Source of the DNA: JAFEDN01 sp965651935 | Lineage (GTDB): Bacteria; Pseudomonadota; Gammaproteobacteria; Coxiellales; Coxiellaceae | Length of the DNA: 64,000 bases | Assembly (NCBI GenBank): GCA_965651935.1 | Contig: CBFGTC010000003.1 | Span: forward strand, 62,001-126,000 | Reading direction: 5' to 3' | In this document: positions 53,372 to 61,875 of the stretch, one piece after another | How the letters are laid out: every line of letters begins with the position of its first letter | Position numbering within the stretch: the stretch's first letter is position 1 | The notes under the pieces: generated by a model | Told to the model about the DNA's origin: nothing | Database searches by the model: none | What the model saw: only the letters and a program-made list of their open reading frames with translations | Made by a program: the position numbers and the translations under genes

Positions 53372-55240
53372 ATGAACCGATATCCTTTATGGCGTTATAT
53401 TTTGTTAACGGTGCTGATTATTCTCGGCGTTCTGTACGCTTTGCCCAATATGTACGGCGAAGATTATGCCGTGCAGGTACAACACAAAGAAAGTGAGCCG
53501 GTCGCAGCAAATTTAGCCGATCAGATCACTCAAGCACTACAGTCTCAGAATGTTTCTTACAAATCCATTGTCAAAGAACCATTTTCTTGTTTGATTCGAT
53601 TTTCAGATTCAGACGATCAACTTAAAGCTCAGGATGTTTTGCAGGCCACATTGGGGAATAACTACACAGTGGCGTTAAATTTAGCCGACCGGACTCCGCG
53701 ATGGTTAATGAGTATCGGCGCTAGACCGATGAAATTGGGACTGGATTTACGTGGTGGTATCCACTTCTTGCTTGAAGTCGACGTTAACGCCATGCTGAAA
53801 GAACAGCTCAATAGCACAATGCAAAATATGAGCAACACTTTGCGCGAACAACAAATCCGTTATTCAGGGATGAACACCACTGTTGATGGTAAAATCCAGT
53901 TTCAATTCCGTGATACCGCTTCTCAAGACCAAGCTTTAGCGTTACTGAAAAAAAATTACAGCGATTATGATTTTAGCGAACTCACCCAAACGCCTGGGAT
54001 TAATGCTTCAATTAATAAAAATGCTTTCACGCGTTTAGTGGATTATGCCGTAAGCCAAAATATTGGTATTTTAAATAATCGAGTCAATGAATTGGGCGTA
54101 GCAGAACCGGTTATCCAACAACAAGGCCGCAATCAAATCAGCGTAGACTTGCCAGGCATTCAAGACACAGCCCGAGCTAAAGAAATTATAGGAAAAGTAG
54201 CAACCGTACGCTTTCAGCTACAGGATTTAGAACACGATGCGAAACAAGCGGCTCAAACCGGCATTGTCCCTTTGGGTTCCACTCTATTCCAATTTGAAAA
54301 CCGTCCCATATTGTTAAAAGATCAAATCGTTTTGCACGGCTCCTCAATTTTACATGCCACTCCATCCACGGATGAAAGTGGCCGTCCGGCAGTCACGGTT
54401 AGGGCAGGTGGCAGTGAAGTTCCCTTTTTCAATCGGATTACCCGTGAAAATATTAATAAACCCATGGCGACGGTTTACGTAGAGACTCAAGTCGTTAAAA
54501 AAATGGTGAATGGCCAATTGACTACTGAAAATCAAGAAGTGGCTAAGATTATCAACATAGCCAATATCAATAACGCTCTAGGCAATCAATTTCAAATCAT
54601 GGGTTTGAGTTCACAACGCGAGGCACAGGACTTGGCTTTACAATTGCGTTCTGGAGCTTATTCTGCGCCCATTACCTTTATTCAAGAACGTTTGATTGGC
54701 CCCAGTTTAGGAAAAGAAAATATCCGCCAAGGAATCGAGTCAATGCTGGTGGCGCTGTCTATAGTGGTTATCTTTATGGCTATCTATTATAGATTATTCG
54801 GAATTTATGCCGATTTGGCGCTAATACTGAATACCATTTTTATTGTCGCGATCATGTCTTTACTTGGCGCAACCATGACTTTACCGGGTATCGCCGGTAT
54901 GGTGCTCACGATTGGTATGGCGGTGGATGCGAATGTGCTCATTGATGAACGCATTCGAGAAGAATTGCGTAACGGAGTTTCACCACAAGCCAGTATTTAT
55001 GCCGGCTATGAGCGAGCTTTTAATACCATCGTGGATTCCAATGTGACTACTTTAATTGTGGCCGTGATTCTCTTCGCCTTGGGGACGGGGCCTGTGCAAA
55101 GCTTTGCGATTACGTTGAGTATCGGCATCCTCAGTTCTATGGTGACTGCCGTTTTCTTCACTCGGGCGTTAGTGAATCTCACTTACGGATGGCGCAATGT
55201 TAAAACTTTATCCATCGGCATAAAACATGGAATTCTTTAA
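53372..55240 (+). CDS. secD: Protein translocase subunit SecD
   Basis: SecD uses the proton gradient to help preproteins leave SecYEG on the periplasmic side. The 622-residue protein has the KLGLDLRGG motif after the first membrane segment, a large periplasmic P1 domain, and the TM4-6 block with GMAVDANVLIDERIREE. It overlaps secF by 14 bases. Confidence 0.96.
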   Translation: MNRYPLWRYILLTVLIILGVLYALPNMYGEDYAVQVQHKESEPVAANLADQITQALQSQNVSYKSIVKEPFSCLIRFSDSDDQLKAQDVLQATLGNNYTVALNLADRTPRWLMSIGARPMKLGLDLRGGIHFLLEVDVNAMLKEQLNSTMQNMSNTLREQQIRYSGMNTTVDGKIQFQFRDTASQDQALALLKKNYSDYDFSELTQTPGINASINKNAFTRLVDYAVSQNIGILNNRVNELGVAEPVIQQQGRNQISVDLPGIQDTARAKEIIGKVATVRFQLQDLEHDAKQAAQTGIVPLGSTLFQFENRPILLKDQIVLHGSSILHATPSTDESGRPAVTVRAGGSEVPFFNRITRENINKPMATVYVETQVVKKMVNGQLTTENQEVAKIINIANINNALGNQFQIMGLSSQREAQDLALQLRSGAYSAPITFIQERLIGPSLGKENIRQGIESMLVALSIVVIFMAIYYRLFGIYADLALILNTIFIVAIMSLLGATMTLPGIAGMVLTIGMAVDANVLIDERIREELRNGVSPQASIYAGYERAFNTIVDSNVTTLIVAVILFALGTGPVQSFAITLSIGILSSMVTAVFFTRALVNLTYGWRNVKTLSIGIKHGIL

Positions 55241-56141
55241 ATTCAACACCAAAATTCAATTTATGCGCCAACGTAAAGGCGCTGCTATTTTTTCAGCCAT
55301 CATATTTATCGCCTCCATTCTGACGTTGATCACACAAGGTTTAACTTTAGGATTGGATTTTACTGGCGGCAATCAAGTGTCTATCAGTTACGATCAAGCC
55401 CCTAATGTCGAGCAAATTCGACATGATTTGGCGGCAGCAGGGTTTAAAAACGCGGTTGTTCAAAGTTATAATCGCAAAGAGCTTTCCATACGCCTTCCGC
55501 CTCAAAAAGGCTTAAATCAAACTCAAGTACAGCAACGTCTGCAAAATGCCTTACCAGGGGCGTCGGTGGGTAGTTTTGAATATATTGGCCCTCAGGTTAG
55601 TCAAAGTTTACTGACTAACGGAATTTTGGCAGTGTTAATTGCCTTGATCAGCACCATGGTCTACATTGCTTTGCGTTTCGAATACCGATTTGCGGTTTCC
55701 GCCGCTGTGGGATTGATCCATGACCCCATTTTGATATTGGGAATTTTTTCTTTTTTTCATCTCAATTTCGATATGATCGTGTTAACGGCTTTGCTCACCG
55801 TGATTGGTTATTCATTGAATGACACTATCGTAGTCTACGATCGAGTTCGAGAAAATTTCCGCAAGGTCAGGAAAGGCAGCTCTTTAGAAATTATGGATCT
55901 GTCTATTAATCAAACTTTATCACGTACTATTATGACCTCGGGTTTAACTCTGGTGGTGGTCTTGGCCTTGCTCTTTTTTGGCGGGTCCATGATTCACGGG
56001 TTTGCCTTGGCCATGACTATCGGTATTGTGATTGGAACCTATTCTTCCATATATGTGGCTGGATCATTAGCGGTTGCCTTAGGTCTAGAACGGAAACATT
56101 TATTAGCCGCCGTTAAACGCGTTGAAGATGATACACCTTAA
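55227..56141 (+). CDS. secF: Protein translocase subunit SecF
   Basis: SecF is the partner of SecD. The 304-residue protein has the LGLDFTGG motif near residue 42 and the SLNDTIVVYDRVREN motif of the TM4 region, with six membrane segments. It starts inside secD. Confidence 0.96.
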   Translation: MEFFKFNTKIQFMRQRKGAAIFSAIIFIASILTLITQGLTLGLDFTGGNQVSISYDQAPNVEQIRHDLAAAGFKNAVVQSYNRKELSIRLPPQKGLNQTQVQQRLQNALPGASVGSFEYIGPQVSQSLLTNGILAVLIALISTMVYIALRFEYRFAVSAAVGLIHDPILILGIFSFFHLNFDMIVLTALLTVIGYSLNDTIVVYDRVRENFRKVRKGSSLEIMDLSINQTLSRTIMTSGLTLVVVLALLFFGGSMIHGFALAMTIGIVIGTYSSIYVAGSLAVALGLERKHLLAAVKRVEDDTP

Positions 56142-56160
56142 GCTCTGATTTATCCTAAAA

Positions 56161-56940
56161 TTAATAACAATTTTGTACGATTTCTTGGAGTGGTTTGTAG
56201 ATTTTGGAGTTAGCAGCGATGATCTGGCCTTTATTTAAATAATTTTTATCATTTTGAAAATCTCCGACGATTCCCCCGGCTTCTTTAACTAAGAGAACAC
56301 CCGCGGCCATATCCCATTCCTTTAGATGACTTTCCCAAAAGGCGTCTAAGCGTCCGGCGGCGACATAAGCTAAATCTAAAGCAGCCGAGCCTGCGCGGCG
56401 AACGCCGCTGCATTGTAAGGAAACTTGTTCAAATGACTTTAAATAAACTGGAAAATGTTCCATGGCGCTATGGGGAAATCCGGTACCGATTAAAGCATCA
56501 GTTAATTTAGGAGTTGAGCTTACTCGAATGCGGCGATCATTAAGGGCCGCACCTTGTCCCCGAGCCGCAGTAAATAATTCATTACGGACAGGATCATAAA
56601 TGACACCAATTTCTAATTGATTCTGATTTTTAACCGCAATGGAAATGCAAAAATGCGGAAAACCGTGGATATAATTAGTGGTACCGTCTAAAGGGTCAAT
56701 TATCCAGCAATAAGCATTCCCTTCACTATATCCACTTTCTTCACCTAAAATACCGTGATCGGGATAAGCTTTATGAATGACATGAATTATTTCCTGTTCT
56801 GAGCGGCGATCTACCTCAGTGACAAAATCATAATTCGCTTTACGACTCACGGTTAAAGAATCTAACCTGTCCATATATCGGAGCAGGGTTTTACTCGCTT
56901 GTCTGGCGGCTTGTATAGCAATGTTTAATAGAGGATGCAT
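56161..56940 (-). CDS. suhB: Inositol-1-monophosphatase family protein SuhB
   Basis: SuhB dephosphorylates inositol phosphates; in E. coli it also joins the rRNA antitermination complex. The 259-residue protein has the metal-site motifs GEESG (E67, E68), DPLDGTTNY (D82, D85) and EWDMAAG. It converges with secF. In relatives, suhB lies beside trmJ-isc genes; here an ankyrin gene and an oxidoreductase gene lie between suhB and trmJ (57.0-61.1 kb). Confidence 0.94.
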   Translation of the reverse strand: MHPLLNIAIQAARQASKTLLRYMDRLDSLTVSRKANYDFVTEVDRRSEQEIIHVIHKAYPDHGILGEESGYSEGNAYCWIIDPLDGTTNYIHGFPHFCISIAVKNQNQLEIGVIYDPVRNELFTAARGQGAALNDRRIRVSSTPKLTDALIGTGFPHSAMEHFPVYLKSFEQVSLQCSGVRRAGSAALDLAYVAAGRLDAFWESHLKEWDMAAGVLLVKEAGGIVGDFQNDKNYLNKGQIIAANSKIYKPLQEIVQNCY

Positions 56941-57028
56941 GGTTGTAGGATATCAAAAATACAATCCCCTGTCATTACAAAGTACAGACGTTTCAGCGAT
57001 TCCCCCCAAAGCTAAACGAGTTATTAAT

Positions 57029-59419
57029 TTATTTTTTGCTGAAACTGGACTCACTCAATGAATGTTTGGAATCGGCAATACTCGGTTGTATTGTATTGAC
57101 AAATACTTGTGGATTTTGACTTAAAGAAGTTTGTTGTATTTCTGGACAATACGCAAGGATTATGTCCACTATTTCTCGTTTATTGTATGAATTAACATAT
57201 TTATAAACTTCGATTAATTTAGTTTGTGGGTGACTAGCGCTATTTAATATTAGCTTAAAAATTTCAATATTGCTGTCTTTAGCGGCTATCAGCAGAGGAG
57301 ATTGAGATTTAGCGTCCGTCTGACAAACGTCAGCATTTTTATTTTCAATTAAATACTTAACCACGTTTAAGGCGTTATCTTTTATAGCTAATATAAGCAT
57401 GGTTAGGCCTTGGCCATCTAGAGGATGATTAACATCCGGTATTTTTTTTAATAATAACTCAAGAAATAGTAAGTTATCATTTAACACCGATATAGCGATA
57501 CATGGAATAATTATATTAATCTTCGAAAGAATAAGCTCAAATAAGCGCTGATTTCGTGTAGTTACAGCAAATTTATAATCATATAAAGTGACGATTCCTT
57601 TATTAAACAATAGTTCAAAACTAGATGAATTATTGTTTTGCCATGCTAAAGCTAAAGGATAAACACCCTTTGATTTATATGAAATATGAATTTTTTGTTC
57701 AGCAATATAGTTGAGGTATTCCTCAATGAACTTAGTTCTTTCGGCATAATTAGCCGTCAAATTTAAAATAGAATGAGTTTTTTTTAGATTTTTTTTAGGG
57801 ATAAAGCTTAATATTGTTTTAAAATTTGTTTGATTGTTTTGTTTTATTGTCTTTGATAATAGCCTATATAAAAACTTGTGCGCATTTTCCGGGGCATATT
57901 TGTAATACAATTTTACAATTAACTTTGAAGTTTTAAAATCTTGTTTGGCGAAATTCAGTGAAAAAGAAAAATTAAAATCGACGCCTAATCGTCTGGCTAT
58001 GCCTTCAGCTAAAATAAATCGCTTATTTTTGATTGCTAGAGTTAGAGTATCATTTCCCTCATTATCAATTGCTTTTAAAATGTCATTACGGTGATACTTT
58101 TGCATAACATACACAAATGCGTCCCGATGATCGTTTATTACTGTCGTCATTAATAAATTTCTGCCTTCTCTATCTTTTACAAACATTAACTCATTTAGAT
58201 TATTTGGATATTGGGATAGTATTACTTTAAATAACTCTAAATTATTTGTTTTAATAGCAACAACAAGGGCATTAAAAACGTTGTTTAAATCCCACTCAAA
58301 TGACAGCAACTGACACGTTACTTCTATATGTCTATTTTCAACCGCGATGACTAAAGGTGATTTTTTATCCTTATTTTGACTATGTAATAAATTTTTCACC
58401 TCTTCTATCATGAAGTGACTGACTCTATTAAAATAATCATTAATTTCTGTTATTATTTCAACATGACCAGCCTTAGCAACAATACTTAATGCATTTTCCC
58501 TGTCTCCTAATAACTGAACTTGACTCAATTGCACTCCGTGGAGTTCAAGATTAGATAAAGCAGCTCTAAATCCCAAAATATCTCCATCCCTGGCTGTTTT
58601 TAATAAGTTGACACAATACTTCGCTTCGCTCATAATCTGAGTGAAATCAGTTTTATCCTTAAATTCTTTTTCTTCTAGCTGATGTTCTTTGATAATTTCT
58701 TCTATTAATTTGTTCTGATCACGATACAATAAATCAATAAATAAATCTCTTAAACAATCTATAGTATAAATTTGCCATTCCTGTTGGATTGAAAAATGCC
58801 CTTTCAATAGGTCAGAAATTGCTGGATTATCTTTAATAGCGATTGGCTTCAGTTTTAATTCTCTATAAATAGCCCCTATAATCACTTCACAGATTATATA
58901 TGGCATTTCCCTTAATAAAGTTTGAGAATGACTGGCATGATTTGAACTACGCAATTTAAAATATTCTTTAAAAGCCCTTTTCCATTTTATAGAAAAAATT
59001 TGTTGGGAAGATACAATAGTAATTTCTTCTATTCCTCCTTTATGATCTTTCCAAACTCCCATTCCTACACGAGGTTTATGATTTAGTCCATATCTCTCAT
59101 CCAACTGTTTATGTAAATTTCCTCCAGTTGCTTGTGGATTAATTATCCCTCTGGTACGCGAGGTTAAGGAGCGGATATATTTAGGCAAAGGTTTGCCGTA
59201 TTTATCTAATTCTTTGCCTTCAGAATCTCCTTTATTATAGGCAGGGAGCATTATAATTACGTTATCTTCTAAGTCTACACAAGTAATTAAGCCTTGACCG
59301 GAACGACTTAAATCAAATAAATGTTTTGATTCTGGTAATAATTTTGCTTCTGATATTTTTTTAAGGTCTAATGGAAAAAGTGGGATAAAGGGTAAATTTT
59401 TTTCTTTCACTTCTACCAC
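57029..59419 (-). CDS. Ankyrin-repeat protein, candidate secreted effector
   Basis: The 796-residue product has three parts. Residues about 30-145 form a beta-rich module of unknown family with GLITCVDLEDNVIIMLPAY and RVGMGVWKDHKGG. Residues about 150-300 are helical. From about 305 on come ankyrin-type repeats (for example near 308-330, 353-375, 383-405, 455-475), with the best pair near 680-745 (GLTMLILAIKDNALNVVKYLIENKNADV and the next). The C-terminus is polar and Ser-rich with two Glu/Asp. There is no signal peptide. The gene is AT-rich. The form fits Dot/Icm effectors of Legionellales; translocation is an inference. Confidence 0.75.
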   Translation of the reverse strand: MVEVKEKNLPFIPLFPLDLKKISEAKLLPESKHLFDLSRSGQGLITCVDLEDNVIIMLPAYNKGDSEGKELDKYGKPLPKYIRSLTSRTRGIINPQATGGNLHKQLDERYGLNHKPRVGMGVWKDHKGGIEEITIVSSQQIFSIKWKRAFKEYFKLRSSNHASHSQTLLREMPYIICEVIIGAIYRELKLKPIAIKDNPAISDLLKGHFSIQQEWQIYTIDCLRDLFIDLLYRDQNKLIEEIIKEHQLEEKEFKDKTDFTQIMSEAKYCVNLLKTARDGDILGFRAALSNLELHGVQLSQVQLLGDRENALSIVAKAGHVEIITEINDYFNRVSHFMIEEVKNLLHSQNKDKKSPLVIAVENRHIEVTCQLLSFEWDLNNVFNALVVAIKTNNLELFKVILSQYPNNLNELMFVKDREGRNLLMTTVINDHRDAFVYVMQKYHRNDILKAIDNEGNDTLTLAIKNKRFILAEGIARRLGVDFNFSFSLNFAKQDFKTSKLIVKLYYKYAPENAHKFLYRLLSKTIKQNNQTNFKTILSFIPKKNLKKTHSILNLTANYAERTKFIEEYLNYIAEQKIHISYKSKGVYPLALAWQNNNSSSFELLFNKGIVTLYDYKFAVTTRNQRLFELILSKINIIIPCIAISVLNDNLLFLELLLKKIPDVNHPLDGQGLTMLILAIKDNALNVVKYLIENKNADVCQTDAKSQSPLLIAAKDSNIEIFKLILNSASHPQTKLIEVYKYVNSYNKREIVDIILAYCPEIQQTSLSQNPQVFVNTIQPSIADSKHSLSESSFSKK

Positions 59420-59422
59420 CTA

Positions 59423-59606
59423 CTACCTGAATGAATATAAGAAATACATAACAACAACAAATTATCCAAAAACTATATTACAATATTATTAAGGATTTCT
59501 TAAATCATGCAAAATATTCGAATTATTTTGGTTAATCCAAAGCCACCCCGGAAATATTGGTGCAACGAGTTGGGCTCTGAAAAATGTGGGTTTAACTCGG
59601 CTTTAC
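59423..59606 (+). pseudogene. Duplicated trmJ promoter and 5' end, frameshifted
   Basis: The segment matches 61056-61246 upstream of and into trmJ. From ATG 59507 it reads MQNIRIILVNP like trmJ, then has one extra base in a C-rich stretch near 59540-59548, after which the trmJ frame continues in another phase for about 20 codons (GATS, ALKNVGLTRLY). The match stops near 59606. The upstream part, including TACCTGAATGAATAT and TATTATTAAGGA, is also shared. It is a dead copy, left by duplication. Confidence 0.85.
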
Positions 59607-59638
59607 TGGGAATTTACTTTATGCGATGGCGGGCTGAA

Positions 59639-59662
59639 GGAGGAGAATTGCGATACTCCTCC
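59639..59662 (-). terminator. Hairpin after the oxidoreductase gene
   Basis: GGAGGAG (59639-59645) and CTCCTCC (59656-59662) are perfect inverted copies, 14 bases beyond the stop of the minus-strand gene at 59676. No T-run follows on either strand, so the terminator role is only likely by position. Confidence 0.35.
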
Positions 59663-59675
59663 CGACTGGCACTTC

Positions 59676-60875
59676 CTATAATTTTGATAATGTCTTCCCC
59701 ATCGGCTCTAACATAGGTTTTTTGACCCATGTTTCTACAGCGCATTGAAAATCCGGCCAAAATTTGGTGACTCCAACATTATTTTCAATTTCTCCAGAAA
59801 AATCGCGTACCTGTCGTGGATATCCCGCACCCAGCACAAAAATTCCTGCCAACCCTGTTTCAGTGGTTTCTCTATTATAAGAAGAGAGTAGCGATGCCGA
59901 AGGTTTTCCATTTATCTTTAAGGTATCGACGGCCTGAAGACCAATGGCACTGACTATATGGCTATATTTTGATAAATCATCTAGATCACCTTTCACTACT
60001 TGCCACTGGCAAGCATAGCGTTTCTGATTTGCCAGTAATAATTTAGTCCAGTGGGCAACTTGGCCTTTTAAACCAGTATTATCGTACTGTGTACGCTTTA
60101 TTCCTTTCTCGTCGTGCACGCAACTTGCAAATCGATATTCTTTATTCATAAACTGGGTAACGCGTACATCCGCTTTTATTAAATTCATTGTTGCCAAAGC
60201 AGCGGAATGAGAAGAACCTATCAAGGCGACATGAATCAGTCTACCAGGATTGTTTTCCATAAATTTTTGTAAATTCTCAGTACTGAGCGCTATCTCCAAG
60301 GGCAGCACTTTACTGCTTTCTTTAGAAGGGATGAGGACAGATTTAGCTTCAGCCCCTGTAGCAATGATTACTTTGCTGGCGATATAAACACTATATTCTT
60401 TCTGCTTATCCGCAACTAGCAAACTTAAACCGGATGCAATTTGATTAATATTAATAACCATTGCTGCAATTGAATCAACGATACCGCACATAAGATTGGT
60501 CATGAGTTGTAAAGGCTCCGCTGCGGCTTTTAGTGAGCATGCATATTTGCTCTTTAATGCATTGATCATTAAAAATAATTCTTTGTCATAACTCGCTTGG
60601 TATTGCTTTTCAATCATGGCAAATATTTGCTGATAGACAGTAATGTATTTTCCAACCTCGGTGTTGCCAGGTACACTGGCCCATTGTTTTCCAAATGAGC
60701 CGACTTTAAATTCTGGATCTATCCATAATATTCCCTCATTAGGTATTCCTTTTTTTAACAAAGCAGCTACGGCCAGGATACCTGCAGGGCCAGCGCCAAT
60801 CACAACAAACTCATATTGCCTAGTTCGAGCTTTATGCGGTAAAGATTCATGGGTTAGTCTTTTTAATTTTTTCAT
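59676..60875 (-). CDS. FAD/NAD(P)-binding oxidoreductase of unknown substrate
   Basis: A 399-residue flavoprotein. The FAD-binding GAGPAG is at 27-32 in a good Rossmann start (VVIGAGPAG), a second nucleotide site with GSSHSA occurs near 220, where a canonical NADPH motif would be GxGxxA/S, and FVLGAGYPR near 345 would contact FAD. This layout is like flavin monooxygenases and pyridine-nucleotide disulfide reductases, but no redox Cys pair is seen. I cannot name the substrate. The gene sits between the two trmJ copies, which suggests that it arrived by recombination. Confidence 0.65.
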   Translation of the reverse strand: MKKLKRLTHESLPHKARTRQYEFVVIGAGPAGILAVAALLKKGIPNEGILWIDPEFKVGSFGKQWASVPGNTEVGKYITVYQQIFAMIEKQYQASYDKELFLMINALKSKYACSLKAAAEPLQLMTNLMCGIVDSIAAMVININQIASGLSLLVADKQKEYSVYIASKVIIATGAEAKSVLIPSKESSKVLPLEIALSTENLQKFMENNPGRLIHVALIGSSHSAALATMNLIKADVRVTQFMNKEYRFASCVHDEKGIKRTQYDNTGLKGQVAHWTKLLLANQKRYACQWQVVKGDLDDLSKYSHIVSAIGLQAVDTLKINGKPSASLLSSYNRETTETGLAGIFVLGAGYPRQVRDFSGEIENNVGVTKFWPDFQCAVETWVKKPMLEPMGKTLSKL

Positions 60876-61146
60876 GATTTTTCCTTATTATTAAATGTTT
60901 CTAAGTTTTTATATCTTAGTAATTTATTTAATATAATAAAAATTTATTATTTTTATCAAAATAATCAAAAAATTTGATATGTGATTGTGGTAAATTTAGC
61001 GTAAAAATTTGTTAAACAGGTTACTATTATTTATGGCTGAAACTGGATTCGCCTATTACTTGAATGAATATGATGAACACATAGATAATGATTGAATCTT
61101 ATTCAAAAACGATAATGTAATATTGTTAAGGAGCCCTTTAAAAAAT
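60876..61146 (+). other. AT-rich gap before trmJ with a relic of an ankyrin-gene 3' end
   Basis: It holds the upstream regions of the oxidoreductase (minus) and trmJ (plus). At 61027-61050, read on the minus strand, Glu-Ser-Ser-Phe-Ser-His-Lys-stop resembles the last residues (ESSFSKK) of the ankyrin protein at 57029, with 15 of 16 bases alike in the core. The rest is AT-rich without a gene. Confidence 0.5.
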
Positions 61147-61872
61147 ATGCAAAATATTCGAATTATTTTGGTCAATCCTAGTCATCCTGGAAATATTGGT
61201 GCAACGAGTCGGGCTATGAAAAATATGGGTTTAACTCGGCTTTATCTCGTGGCGCCAGAAGCATTTCCGCATCCTGAAGCTTATTACAGATCAGCGGGAG
61301 CTGATGATGTTTTAAATTCCGCGGTGGTGACCAGCGATTTACCGCAAGCCTTAACAGGTTGTGAATGGGCTTATGCTGCTAGCGCCCGATTGCGGCGCTT
61401 AGATTTGACCGCGTGTAATGTGCGCCAATGTGCGGAACAAATTGTGCAGATGACACGGCAACCTGAAGTGGCTCTCGTATTCGGTAGAGAATCTTCGGGG
61501 TTAACAAATTGGGAATTAGCGCAATGTTCGGTGCACGTGCAAATACCTACAGATGAGCAATTTCAATCTTTAAACTTAGCAGCCGCTGTACAGATTTTTG
61601 CTTACGAAATTCGAATGGCTTGGCTGAACGCTAATCCACTTCAAACTGAGGCAAAATCACGGATATTGGCTCCGCATGAGCAAATGCTCAGCCTCTACCA
61701 TCATTTGGAGGCGACATTAAAACAAGTCGAATTCCTGAATCCCGCGCATCCTAAAAAACTCATGCAAAGATTACAGAGAATGTTTAATCGAGCTCAGTTA
61801 GATTCCACTGAAGTGAATATTTTACGAGGAATATTGACATCAATTGATAAAATGATAGGATCACAAGAATAA
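61147..61872 (+). CDS. trmJ: tRNA (cytidine/uridine-32-2'-O)-methyltransferase TrmJ
   Basis: TrmJ methylates the ribose of residue 32 in several tRNAs. The 241-residue SpoU-type enzyme has NPSHPGNIGATSRAMKNMG, VFGRESSGLTN and IPTDEQFQSLNLAAAVQI motifs. I start at ATG 61147; AAGGAG is at 61128-61133, a long 13 bases away, and the same layout is kept in the dead copy at 59507. An in-frame TTG at 61123 would add eight residues. iscS follows after three bases. Confidence 0.94.
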   Translation: MQNIRIILVNPSHPGNIGATSRAMKNMGLTRLYLVAPEAFPHPEAYYRSAGADDVLNSAVVTSDLPQALTGCEWAYAASARLRRLDLTACNVRQCAEQIVQMTRQPEVALVFGRESSGLTNWELAQCSVHVQIPTDEQFQSLNLAAAVQIFAYEIRMAWLNANPLQTEAKSRILAPHEQMLSLYHHLEATLKQVEFLNPAHPKKLMQRLQRMFNRAQLDSTEVNILRGILTSIDKMIGSQE

Positions 61873-61875
61873 ATT

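Noticed and set aside
59507..59716. A 69-codon plus-strand open frame that starts like TrmJ
   Set aside because: It is the dead 5' copy of trmJ: after about 12 codons it leaves the trmJ frame through one extra base, and the rest of the frame is meaningless.
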